NCBI GenBank assembly: GCA_945291235.1
Contig: CALYQY010000016.1
Span: 1-31,937 of the forward strand
Length of the DNA: 31,937 bases
DNA from: an uncultured Gilliamella sp.
GTDB taxonomy: Bacteria > Pseudomonadota > Gammaproteobacteria > Enterobacterales > Enterobacteriaceae
Direction of reading: 5' to 3'
The translations under genes were made by a program, and so were the position numbers. Below the pieces are notes generated by a model. The model saw only the letters and a list, made by a program, of their open reading frames with translations, had not been told where the DNA came from and ran no database searches. Of the stretch, positions 1 through 8,140 are shown in pieces. The first letter of the stretch is position 1. Each line of letters opens with the position of its first letter.

Positions 1-587
1 CCTCAAACAAGGCAAGAGAAGATGTACAACAGTTTCGTGCTCAAGCCAGTTGTATTTTAAGTACTCGGGCGACAGTACAAGCAGATAATGCAAGTTTAAC
101 GGTTAGATTTAATGAATTGCCGGATGACATACAAAAAATATATTCATTAGAAGATGTCAGACAACCAATTCGAGTCATTATCGACAGTCAAGATGAGTTA
201 ACAGGAACTGAAAATATTTTTAATCAATCTGGTGAAACATGGGTGATACGAAAAAACGATACTCCCATAGAAAAGCCAAATACCAAAATAATTATTGAAC
301 CAACGCATTGCAAACAAATAGATTTATCTAAATTATTTTCGCTATTGGCTGAAAAACAGATGAATACGGTTTGGGTTGAAGCTGGTGCTCATCTGGCAGG
401 TGCATTAATCGAACAAGATTTAGTGGATGAACTTGTTATCTATTATGCCCCTAAATTATTGGGACATAATGCGTTAAATATGTGTATATTGCCCAATCTG
501 CAAAAACTTGCATTCGCACCACAATTTCACTTTGAGTCAGTTGAAATGATTGACGAAGATTTGAGAGTTATTCTTAAACGAAAATAG
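1..587 (+). CDS. ribD: RibD, C-terminal reductase part (5' end outside window)
   Basis: This is the end of the bifunctional riboflavin enzyme (pyrimidine deaminase plus reductase), which makes 5-amino-6-(ribitylamino)uracil 5'-phosphate in the cytoplasm. The frame is open from base 3 and runs straight from the window edge through an internal TTG at 117, so 117 is not the real start. The visible residues begin SNKAREDVQQFRAQ and include ILSTRATV, then RQPIRVIIDSQ, VWVEAGAHLAGALIEQDLVD and a C-terminal DLRVILKRK, all closely matching the E. coli RibD reductase domain. The N-terminal zinc deaminase domain would lie upstream and cannot be seen. About 194 of roughly 370 residues are present. Riboflavin synthesis genes often follow ribD (ribH, nusB in E. 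coli); here the next gene is convergent and unrelated, so ribD is probably the last gene of its unit. Confidence 0.93.
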   Translation, partial: SNKAREDVQQFRAQASCILSTRATVQADNASLTVRFNELPDDIQKIYSLEDVRQPIRVIIDSQDELTGTENIFNQSGETWVIRKNDTPIEKPNTKIIIEPTHCKQIDLSKLFSLLAEKQMNTVWVEAGAHLAGALIEQDLVDELVIYYAPKLLGHNALNMCILPNLQKLAFAPQFHFESVEMIDEDLRVILKRK

Positions 588-644
588 TCTTCATTTCCAA
601 TATTCATTTAAATAGGTTTAACAAAGATGCAAGTTATAGTGACT

Positions 645-749
645 ATTTGCAAGTCTGATAAATGCAAATTTATGGAACTCAATAGTTATCACAATTCCAC
701 TAGATTGTGATTATCTCCTATGAGCTAAGGTGATCCACACTCATAGGAG
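645..749. terminator. Tandem hairpins in the ribD / PTS convergent gap
   Basis: Three perfect hairpins lie between the convergent stop codons. They are a 7-bp stem ATTTGCA/TGCAAAT (645-651 with 663-669), an 8-bp stem ATCACAAT/ATTGTGAT (688-695 with 704-711), and a 10-bp stem CTCCTATGAG/CTCATAGGAG (715-724 with 740-749, 15-nt loop). Convergent position argues for transcription termination from both sides. No long T-run follows any stem on either strand, so intrinsic termination is only a candidate; they could also be 3'-end protecting structures. Confidence 0.4.
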
Positions 750-761
750 GATAAATATTAA

Positions 762-1196
762 TTACCCTTGTAAAATAGCCAATAACTCTTCGGGAGTTTG
801 AACGGCATGTATGCGTGCTAAGGTATTTTCAGCAATCACCGCTCGAGTAAGTTGACGCAGTATATTTAGATGCTCATTAGCTTTTGCTGCAATGCCTACG
901 ACAACATAAGCAATATTATCATCTTCATCCCAGTGAATGCCTTTCGGAAAATAGATAATCTTCAAACCTGTTTTTAATACGCTATCACGTTTATCGGTGG
1001 TACCATGAGGAATGGCAATACCATTACCTAAAAAAGTCGATATTTGCGCATCTCTATCATACATTGCTTGAGTATAGTCATTGGTGACTAAATTGGATGC
1101 TATCATACTTTCAGCGACTAACTTAATGGCTTCTTGTTTGGAATAGTTACCATTTAAAATCGAGATATCATTGATTGATAAGGTTAAATTATTCAT
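762..1196 (-). CDS. PTS EIIA, fructose/mannitol type, stand-alone
   Basis: This is a single-domain phosphotransferase EIIA of 144 residues. It accepts phosphate from HPr and passes it to the EIIB domain encoded just upstream. The whole protein aligns with the N-terminal EIIA domain of E. coli FruB: STFLGNGIAIPHGTTDKRD, with phospho-accepting His64, then VVVGIAAKANEHL. E. coli FruB (376 aa) continues into a central domain and an HPr-like domain; here the frame ends cleanly after the EIIA domain (LLAILQG), so phosphate must come from a general HPr encoded elsewhere. It is the last gene of the minus-strand operon, 63 bp after the EIIBC gene, with an AGGA ribosome site before its ATG. EIIA identity is clear; the sugar is inferred from the operon. 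Confidence 0.9.
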   Translation of the reverse strand: MNNLTLSINDISILNGNYSKQEAIKLVAESMIASNLVTNDYTQAMYDRDAQISTFLGNGIAIPHGTTDKRDSVLKTGLKIIYFPKGIHWDEDDNIAYVVVGIAAKANEHLNILRQLTRAVIAENTLARIHAVQTPEELLAILQG

Positions 1197-1259
1197 ATGG
1201 TGTTCCTGTTTAAAATTTATCCTGAATAATTGTTTAATGTCTAACTAATTGTTAATTAA

Positions 1260-2672
1260 TTAACGCATTGTTATCGATTTTGATTTTCTTTTCTCATGCA
1301 TACGCAGTAAACCCAGTAACACAGCGCCAACCAGCGCACCAATAAAAATGCAAGCTACCCATAAAAATGGTTTATTTACCAGTGGCAGTACTAAAAAGCC
1401 GCCATGTGGAGCAGGCACTTGAATTTGGCATAGAAATGTCAATACGGATGCAATTGCCGACGATAACATCATGATTGGAATGACCCGCAAAGGATCTTTT
1501 GCCGCAAATGGAATTGCGCCTTCGGTAATATGTGTGGAACCGAGAACATAATTGACAATACCTGCAGCACGTTCTTCTTCTGTAAAGGCTTTATGACGGA
1601 AAATGGTCGTCGAGAAGGCGATAACAAAAGGCGGTGCAATGCAAGCAGCTGAAACCCCAGCCATAAAATAGTAATTTCCTTCACCCAATAACATAGTACC
1701 TGTTACATAAGCTGCTTTATTAATAGGGCCACCAAAATCAAAGGAACACATAGCACCAATAACAATACCGAGTAAAATTGGATTAGTATGTTGTAATGAA
1801 CCAAGCCATACAGCCATTGTGTTATTCGCTATGGCGATGGGTTTACCGAGATAATACATCCCTGCACCAATAACAAATACACCGATTAATGGCATAATAA
1901 AAATTGATTTCAGTCCTTCGAAAGAGCGAGGTAGATGATCTAACCATTTTTTGAGATACAGCATCAGATAACCAGCAGCAAATCCAGCGAGAATACCGCC
2001 TAAAAAACCTGCTCCAGTAGCCGTAGCCATTAATCCACCTACAAAACCAGCAACCATCCCTTGCTTACCTGCAATGGAATTGGCTATAAAAGCGGTGAAA
2101 ATAGGCACCATAATGTCAAATGCTTTTCCACCGATTTGTTTAAGCATTGCTGCAAATTCATTATATTGTTCATTATTAGGATCTGCGGAATAAATACCCC
2201 ATAAAAATGATAAAGCTATGAGTACACCACCAGCGACAACGAAAGGCAGCATGTTTGACACACCACTCATTAAGTGTTTATAGAGCTGGCGTCCAATCGA
2301 TTCTTTGACTTCCACTTGCTTTAAGATCGCATTATTAACACTATTCTGTACGCCTTTACGAATAGGAACTGTCCCTGAAGTAATCTGCTCTATTAATGCT
2401 ACAGCTTTGTGTATACCCTCTTTAACGGGAACTTCAATAACAGGTAAACCATTAAAGCGATCAGGATTAACATCTTTATCTGCCGCAATAATCACCCCAA
2501 TGGCATTTGCCATATCAGCTTCGGTAATTGCATTATCAACACCACTTGCACCATTGGTTTCTACTTTAATTTCAATTCCTGCTTTTTGCGCAGCTGATTT
2601 TAGCGCTTCTTCTGCCATATAGGTATGTGCGATACCGGTTGGGCAGCCTGTTACAGCAAGTATCTTCTTCAT
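1260..2672 (-). CDS. PTS EIIBC, fructose family
   Basis: Membrane permease that imports a sugar and phosphorylates it during transport. Residues 1-100 are one EIIB domain with phosphorylated Cys10 in TGCPTGIAHT; residues from about 130 to 460 are the EIIC channel, rich in glycine and hydrophobic segments, with FDFGGPINKAAY and GSTHITEGAIPFAA typical of fructose-family EIIC. At 470 aa it is about 90 residues shorter than E. coli FruA, which carries two EIIB domains; only one is present here. The start follows a strong AGGGGG ribosome site, 10 bp after the kinase gene. Fructose-family EIIs attach phosphate at C1 of a ketohexose. Co-transcription with a GatY aldolase makes D-tagatose or a related ketose a good substrate candidate, but fructose cannot be excluded from sequence. 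Confidence 0.92.
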   Translation of the reverse strand: MKKILAVTGCPTGIAHTYMAEEALKSAAQKAGIEIKVETNGASGVDNAITEADMANAIGVIIAADKDVNPDRFNGLPVIEVPVKEGIHKAVALIEQITSGTVPIRKGVQNSVNNAILKQVEVKESIGRQLYKHLMSGVSNMLPFVVAGGVLIALSFLWGIYSADPNNEQYNEFAAMLKQIGGKAFDIMVPIFTAFIANSIAGKQGMVAGFVGGLMATATGAGFLGGILAGFAAGYLMLYLKKWLDHLPRSFEGLKSIFIMPLIGVFVIGAGMYYLGKPIAIANNTMAVWLGSLQHTNPILLGIVIGAMCSFDFGGPINKAAYVTGTMLLGEGNYYFMAGVSAACIAPPFVIAFSTTIFRHKAFTEEERAAGIVNYVLGSTHITEGAIPFAAKDPLRVIPIMMLSSAIASVLTFLCQIQVPAPHGGFLVLPLVNKPFLWVACIFIGALVGAVLLGLLRMHEKRKSKSITMR

Positions 2673-2682
2673 AACGCCCCCT

Positions 2683-3603
2683 TTATTTAATTTGGGTAAC
2701 TACAAGTTTCTCCATATAGGTACTGATTTTATCGAGTAGACCTAATCCATCTGATTCTGCAACATTAGCCCCTGTTGCAGAGGCTTTTTTCATTGCTTTT
2801 TCAACGTGTTCTTGTGTTGGTAGCCATTCACTAAGAAATGCAGCAAGTGACGCATCGCCTGCACAAGCAGAACTGATCAAATTGATTGGTACGGCATTAC
2901 AAAACCAAACATGCTGACCATCTGAAAAGTAAAGACCTTTTTCCCCCATAGTTAATAAAATATTTTGAGCACCAAGTGAATGTACCGTTGATAACGATGC
3001 AATGACTTGTTCTGTCGTTTGGGTTTCTAATCCAAAAATGTCTTTCAGTTCATCATTATTGGGTTTAATTAATAGCGGTTTATAAGTAAGTAATTGAGCG
3101 AGTTTAGGATGACTGATATCTAAAATAACTTGAATATTTTTGGTTTGGCATATATCTAAAACAGATTGATAATATTCAGGCTCGATGTTTTTAGGTAGGC
3201 TACCACTGATGACTAAATAGCTATTGTGATCGAGAGAATCAATGATGTTTAGCATTTCAGCTTTCTTTTTATCTGGCACAAAAGGCCCTTTTCCCACGAA
3301 CTTATATTCATTTTGTCCATCATTAATAAAAACGTTAATGCGAGTGATATCATCGATAAAACAAGGTTTGATTTCAATCTGCATTTTGGTGAGTTCATCA
3401 ATAATATATTTTCCTGAAAATCCACCAAAAAAGCCCAATGCACATGTCGATTTATTAAATTTTTTCAAAACAATTGAAACGTTAACAGCTTTACCATTGG
3501 GACTATATTCTGTATGTGAAGTACGATTCACTGAATTGGGATTAAGACCTTGGCAACGGATATTCATATCAATTGCCGTATTAAGTGTTAAAGTATAGAT
3601 CAT
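2683..3603 (-). CDS. FruK/LacC-type (1-phosphofructokinase family) sugar-phosphate kinase
   Basis: PfkB-superfamily kinase of 306 residues, of the branch that phosphorylates ketohexose monophosphates to bisphosphates (FruK acts on fructose-1-phosphate, LacC on tagatose-6-phosphate). Family marks are TLTLNTAIDMNI at the N-terminus, ISGSLPKNIEPEYY near 133-145, LLIKPNNDEL near 177-185 and the catalytic-base loop SACAGD with Asp250. Two glycine positions are unusual: the substrate loop reads SPNGKAVNVS rather than the common GGKGINV, and the anion-hole loop is CAGD instead of GAGD. Asp250 is intact, so I read it as a subfamily variant rather than a dead gene. It lies 12 bp after the aldolase gene with a GAGG ribosome site. 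Inferred role: conversion of the PTS product to the bisphosphate cleaved by the aldolase. Confidence 0.88.
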   Translation of the reverse strand: MIYTLTLNTAIDMNIRCQGLNPNSVNRTSHTEYSPNGKAVNVSIVLKKFNKSTCALGFFGGFSGKYIIDELTKMQIEIKPCFIDDITRINVFINDGQNEYKFVGKGPFVPDKKKAEMLNIIDSLDHNSYLVISGSLPKNIEPEYYQSVLDICQTKNIQVILDISHPKLAQLLTYKPLLIKPNNDELKDIFGLETQTTEQVIASLSTVHSLGAQNILLTMGEKGLYFSDGQHVWFCNAVPINLISSACAGDASLAAFLSEWLPTQEHVEKAMKKASATGANVAESDGLGLLDKISTYMEKLVVTQIK

Positions 3604-3615
3604 AGGATTGACCTC

Positions 3616-4503
<888 letters not shown>

Positions 4504-4512
4504 CTAAATTTT

Positions 4513-4556
4513 AAAATGAAAGTATTTTTATTAAATTATGATTGCAAAACGAAAGT
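4513..4556. promoter_or_regulatory. Direct-repeat candidate operator for the DeoR-type regulator
   Basis: Two copies of AAAAYGAAAGT (AAAATGAAAGT at 4513-4523 and AAAACGAAAGT at 4546-4556) begin exactly 33 bp apart, about three helical turns. They flank or overlap the probable -10 region of the gatY operon. Several DeoR-family repressors bind short direct repeats of this general kind. Assignment to the neighbouring regulator is inferred from position only. Confidence 0.5.
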
Positions 4557-4573
4557 TATGCCAGTGTCATTAC

Positions 4574-4589
4574 CGTGAGTTGGATCACA
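4574..4589. promoter_or_regulatory. CRP (cAMP receptor protein) site
   Basis: CGTGAGTTGGATCACA matches the CRP core GTGA-N6-TCAC exactly in both half-sites, with the outer A on one side (consensus TGTGA-N6-TCACA). Its centre (4581.5) is about 40 bp upstream of the probable gatY-operon -10 element and about 170 bp upstream of the regulator promoter. It implies catabolite control of the sugar operon. The exact activation geometry depends on the unmapped transcription start. Confidence 0.72.
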
Positions 4590-4723
4590 AAACTGAACAT
4601 TTATTCAACAGTAAAAGTAATTTAAATTGATAAAGATAAATTTAAATGGTTAACATGTAACCCTGTGATTTTGATAATGTTAAGATGTGGTATCTTCGAT
4701 AAAACATAACTTATTAATTATTG

Positions 4724-4752
4724 TTGACCACTTGTATGATAAATTCTATTAT
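4724..4752 (+). promoter_or_regulatory. Sigma-70-like promoter for the DeoR regulator and kinase
   Basis: TTGACC (4724-4729), a 17-bp spacer and TATTAT (4747-4752) give a near-consensus promoter. Predicted transcription start is near 4759, leaving about a 35-base leader before the TTG start at 4794. Confidence 0.68.
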
Positions 4753-4793
4753 CATTAATCTTAATTCGTTTTATGTAATACAGGACATTAAAA

Positions 4794-5618
4794 TTGGCTA
4801 AAGTGTCTTCAGCCCTTTTGAAACGTAGATTGGATATTGCGGAAATAGTAAGAAAAAAAGGTGAAATCAAAGTTGAAGAGTTATCATACATGCTTCAAGT
4901 TTCAACTGTTACTATTCGTCAAGATTTAACCTATTTAGAACAACAAGGATATTTAAAGCGTTCTTTTGGTGGGGCAATTTATTTGTCACCAGAAGGTACA
5001 AATAATAAAACGCATATTGTAGCGGCGAATAATTCATTACTTGTTGATGATATTTATGATATTGATTTAGTGAAGAATTGCTTAAATTATATTAATGATG
5101 GCGATACCATTTTTTTAAGTCATGGCAGACTTACAAGAAAGCTTATTCCCTATTTGCATGTTAAAAAATCATTAAAATTAATCATGAATGATATTAATAA
5201 TGCACAATTAGCGAAAGAGTTCACCGATGCTAATATTGTGCTTACTGGCGGTGTATTATTAAAAAATAATATTTTGCATAATGATATCTGCGATTCAATT
5301 TTAGATGATTATTCGATTTCACATTTTATTGTTGAATTAACCGCCATTAATCATGATAACCAAATAATAATTGAAGATACTGAGCAAATCAGTATATACC
5401 AACAATTAATCAAAAAAGCTCATCACATCATTGGTATTTTACCTCAACGTGTTATTTATAATGATGATCATAGCATTGGAAAGCTAAAAAATATGGATGT
5501 GATGATCTTATCCCGACCGGCTGTAACCGAATATCATCAGCAATTATTAGATTCTAGTTTCAAACAATTTGCCGCAAATAAATTTAGTGTCATTTACCAA
5601 AATGAATTAGGAGCATAA
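4794..5618 (+). CDS. DeoR-family transcriptional regulator
   Basis: A 274-residue DeoR-type regulator. Residues 10-65 form the helix-turn-helix with the family signature VEELSYMLQVSTVTIRQDL followed by YLEQQGYLKRSFGGA. The rest is the sugar-phosphate-sensing (ribose-5-phosphate isomerase-like) domain, including DGDTIFLSHGRLT near 100-112 and the ANIVLTGGVLL stretch. These proteins are usually repressors released by a phosphorylated sugar. The start is TTG (AGGA about 8 bases ahead); no ATG gives the full HTH. It is divergent from the PTS operon and separated by one base from the following kinase gene, so it probably controls both arms and itself. Its ligand is presumably an intermediate of the pathway encoded here. 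Confidence 0.9.
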   Translation: MAKVSSALLKRRLDIAEIVRKKGEIKVEELSYMLQVSTVTIRQDLTYLEQQGYLKRSFGGAIYLSPEGTNNKTHIVAANNSLLVDDIYDIDLVKNCLNYINDGDTIFLSHGRLTRKLIPYLHVKKSLKLIMNDINNAQLAKEFTDANIVLTGGVLLKNNILHNDICDSILDDYSISHFIVELTAINHDNQIIIEDTEQISIYQQLIKKAHHIIGILPQRVIYNDDHSIGKLKNMDVMILSRPAVTEYHQQLLDSSFKQFAANKFSVIYQNELGA

Positions 5619-5619
5619 T

Positions 5620-6588
5620 GTGAATTTTAAGATTTGTTCTATCGGGGAGCTACTAGTTGAATTTTTAGCAAAGGAACAAAATCAGCGTTTCGATCAAACA
5701 GGCGAATTTATAGGCCCTTTTCCGAGTGGTGCGCCAGCTATATTTGCTGACCAAGTGGCAAAGTTAGGGTTTCCGGTCGTGTTTTTTAGCTGTGTTGGTA
5801 AAGATACCTTTGGCAAAATGTGTGTTAATCGGCTTAAACAAGATGGTGTCATTACGGATGGCATCACTTTTCATAATAAAGCTAATACGGGTAGCGCCTT
5901 CGTATCGTACCGCAATTCTAATGAAAGAGATTTTATTTTCAATATTCCTAATAGTGCCTGCGGTCTTCTTTCATTCAACCATATCAACGAAAACTTGTTG
6001 AAAGATTGTACTCATTTACATGTTATGGGCTCATCGTTGTATTCGTTTCGAGCAATTGATGCAGTGCGCAAAGCATTAGATATCATCAAACGAAAAGGAG
6101 GGACTATCTCTTTCGACCCAAATTTACGCAAAGAAATGTTTAATATTCAAGAGATGGAGCAATCTTTTGGTTATATCATGGAATATACTGATATCTTTTT
6201 ACCTAGTGAAAGTGAAGTGAATTATTTTGCCGACCATAATAATGAAAACGAACAAGAAACCATAATAAAATTGCTTCAAAAAGGGATCAAACATATTGTT
6301 GTAAAATGTGGAGCGAAGGGGTCAACTTATTATGGTTATGATGAACAAAATACGATTAAAAAGATTCATGTCGATAGTTTTACAACGCAATCAATCGATC
6401 CAACAGGCGCAGGAGATTGTTTTGCAGCAACATTTGTCAGTTTAATGCTTGCGGGATTTAGTGTTGAAAAAGCTTTGCAATATGCAAATGCAAGTGGTGC
6501 ATTAGCCGTTTCACAAAAAGGTCCAATGGAAGGCACCTCTACCTTAACAGAATTAGAAAGATTTATTTTCAATTCCAAAGTTAATTAA
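5620..6588 (+). CDS. PfkB-family sugar kinase, tagatose-kinase-like
   Basis: A 322-residue ribokinase/PfkB-family kinase, of the group acting on free sugars or ketoses rather than the FruK group. It shows CSIGELLVEF at the N-terminus, GPFPSGAPAIFADQVAKLG (32-50) as the substrate-binding GG region, FDPNLR (165-170), LPSESEV (194-200) and the catalytic DPTGAGD with Asp266. The N-terminal pattern with PSGAPAIF resembles, as far as I recall, kinases annotated as tagatose kinase in enterics; I cannot confirm by search. The start is GTG at 5620 with AGGAG six bases ahead, one base after the regulator's stop, so the two are translationally linked. With the FruK-like kinase in the opposite arm the locus encodes two sugar kinases, allowing both free-sugar and PTS entry routes. 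2-keto-3-deoxygluconate kinase or fructokinase are alternatives. Confidence 0.85.
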   Translation: MNFKICSIGELLVEFLAKEQNQRFDQTGEFIGPFPSGAPAIFADQVAKLGFPVVFFSCVGKDTFGKMCVNRLKQDGVITDGITFHNKANTGSAFVSYRNSNERDFIFNIPNSACGLLSFNHINENLLKDCTHLHVMGSSLYSFRAIDAVRKALDIIKRKGGTISFDPNLRKEMFNIQEMEQSFGYIMEYTDIFLPSESEVNYFADHNNENEQETIIKLLQKGIKHIVVKCGAKGSTYYGYDEQNTIKKIHVDSFTTQSIDPTGAGDCFAATFVSLMLAGFSVEKALQYANASGALAVSQKGPMEGTSTLTELERFIFNSKVN

Positions 6589-6621
6589 ATATCGTAAACT
6601 TTTTTAATGTGGGTGGCAGAT

Positions 6622-6652
6622 AAAAAAAGTCCCAATAACTAGGTTATTGGGA
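6622..6652 (-). terminator. Rho-independent terminator of hemW
   Basis: A 10-bp perfect stem (TCCCAATAAC 6630-6639 with GTTATTGGGA 6643-6652, loop TAG) is followed on the minus strand by C and seven T (complement of 6622-6628). The T-run on the minus side assigns it to hemW, about 170 bases after its stop. On the plus strand no T-run follows, so it is at best a weak stop for the regulator-kinase unit. Confidence 0.78.
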
Positions 6653-6820
6653 AAACATAAGGAATAGGAAAACAATGAAATAAATACATTGTCGGATATA
6701 TTATGCACTATTTTTTAGTAAATGTATGTAACTCGATGTAAATTTTTTTCTAAAATGTTTGTATTTATAATGTTAAATTTGCGTAAAATTCAAAATAGTT
6801 ATTATAAATCAACTAAATAA

Positions 6821-7954
6821 TTATAAAAAAATCTCAAGTAAAGAATTTAAAAATAATTTTCCTTGTTCAGTTATTTTCCAATATTCTTTATCCTCAGTAA
6901 GGTAATTTTTTTCAATTGCTAAATTAATTTGCCTGTCAATTGTTTGTAAAGGTAAAAAAGTCCGTTGCTCAAATTCAATTTTAGGTGTTGCTTCAAATAA
7001 TCTAAAACGATTCATAAAAAATTCGAATGCAAGATCTTCCTTTGGTACGGTATAAGATTTTTCGATATAACGCCCTTCAAGATACCCTTTGGGATGACGT
7101 GTTTTTACGGTACGAATAATGTCCCCATTAGGTTGGGTTATTTTACCATGTGCACCACACCCAATCCCTAAATAGTCACCAAATCGCCAATAATTTAAAT
7201 TATGCTGGCATTTCAATTCCGGTTTTGCATAAGCCGACGTTTCATATTGCTGATAACCATGTTGAGTTAACAATTGGTGTCCAATTTGATAAATTTCCCA
7301 AAGTTTATCATCATCAGGAAGGACAGGTGGTTTAGACCCAAAAAGTGTATTAGGCTCAATGGTTAATTGATACCAAGATAAATGGGGAGGATTAATGGCT
7401 ATGGCTTGTTTAAGATCAAACAAGGCATCATCTAAACTTTGATTGGGAAGTCCATGCATTAGATCTAAATTAAAACTGTCCAATTTTAGTTTATGTGCTA
7501 ATTTCCCGGCATTGATTGCTTCTTGGGGATTGTGAACGCGTCCTAATCTGATGAGTTTATCAGTTTGAAAACTTTGAACTCCAATTGAAATACGATTTAT
7601 TCCTGCTTGTTGATAGCCTGTAAATCTTTCTGCATCAACAGAATTTGGATTAGCTTCGATGGTGATTTCGGCCTGTTTTTCAATTGGAATCAGTTCATTA
7701 ATTTTGGTTAACAGATGATCAATCAATTCGGCTGAAAATAAACTTGGCGTACCACCGCCGATAAAAATCGAATGGATCGAGCGTTCAGGACAAAGTGCTA
7801 TATCTTGCTGTAAATCTTTAATCAAATGATCAATATAAGCACGATAATCAGGTGTTTTTTTGATGGTATGAGAATTGAAATCACAATAAGGACATTTTTG
7901 TACACACCAAGGCATATGTATATATAAGCTAAGTGGAATTTTATATGAAAACAT
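6821..7954 (-). CDS. hemW: HemW, radical-SAM heme chaperone
   Basis: Radical S-adenosylmethionine protein of the HemN/HemW family; HemW transfers heme and is not itself a coproporphyrinogen oxidase. The cluster-binding motif CVQKCPYCDF is at residues 17-26, followed by FIGGGTPSL, the NRISIGVQSF strand, LDLMHGLPNQ and a C-terminal LFLNSLLEIFL nearly identical to E. coli HemW. The frame is open back to an ATG at 8008, but the ATG at 7954 is preferred. It has AGGA seven bases ahead, starts like E. coli HemW just before LSLYIHMPWC, and the longer start would lie inside the best promoter. The resulting 377 residues match the usual length. It is divergent from yeaD; the usual enteric neighbour rdgB is absent. 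Confidence 0.95.
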   Translation of the reverse strand: MFSYKIPLSLYIHMPWCVQKCPYCDFNSHTIKKTPDYRAYIDHLIKDLQQDIALCPERSIHSIFIGGGTPSLFSAELIDHLLTKINELIPIEKQAEITIEANPNSVDAERFTGYQQAGINRISIGVQSFQTDKLIRLGRVHNPQEAINAGKLAHKLKLDSFNLDLMHGLPNQSLDDALFDLKQAIAINPPHLSWYQLTIEPNTLFGSKPPVLPDDDKLWEIYQIGHQLLTQHGYQQYETSAYAKPELKCQHNLNYWRFGDYLGIGCGAHGKITQPNGDIIRTVKTRHPKGYLEGRYIEKSYTVPKEDLAFEFFMNRFRLFEATPKIEFEQRTFLPLQTIDRQINLAIEKNYLTEDKEYWKITEQGKLFLNSLLEIFL

Positions 7955-7992
7955 CTGCCTATCCTGAAACTTAATAGCGGTTGATGAATGGT

Positions 7993-8021
7993 TATATAAA
8001 TGTTGCACTATTTTACTTCAA
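7993..8021 (-). promoter_or_regulatory. Candidate hemW promoter
   Basis: On the minus strand TTGAAG (8021-8016), a 17-bp spacer and TATATA (7998-7993) form a plausible sigma-70 promoter. Transcription would start near 7986, some 30 bases ahead of the ATG at 7954. Confidence 0.5.
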
Positions 8022-8027
8022 TTCATG

Positions 8028-8043
8028 AAAAAAAGCTTTTTTT
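8028..8043. repeat. A7-GC-T7 perfect palindrome
   Basis: A 16-bp perfect palindrome, seven A then GC then seven T, lies between the divergent hemW and yeaD genes, just upstream of the candidate hemW -35. A-tracts of this length bend DNA and can act as promoter upstream elements; function here is unproven. Confidence 0.6.
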
Positions 8044-8140
8044 ACTATTTTGGTATTTTTAAATTTCGTGTAAAGAGCGTACAATCACGATTAATTTTCG
8101 ATATTAATTATCGATTAGACTATTTTTTGTAGGAGAAAGT

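Noticed and set aside
688..711. TCACAAT...ATTGTGA as a CRP site near ribD
   Set aside because: The half-sites face the wrong way for CRP (TCACA before TGTGA) with the wrong spacing; it reads better as a hairpin.
2683..3603. Reading the CAGD-loop kinase as a pseudogene
   Set aside because: The frame is full length, other family motifs and the catalytic Asp are intact, and ribosome site and spacing are normal for the operon.
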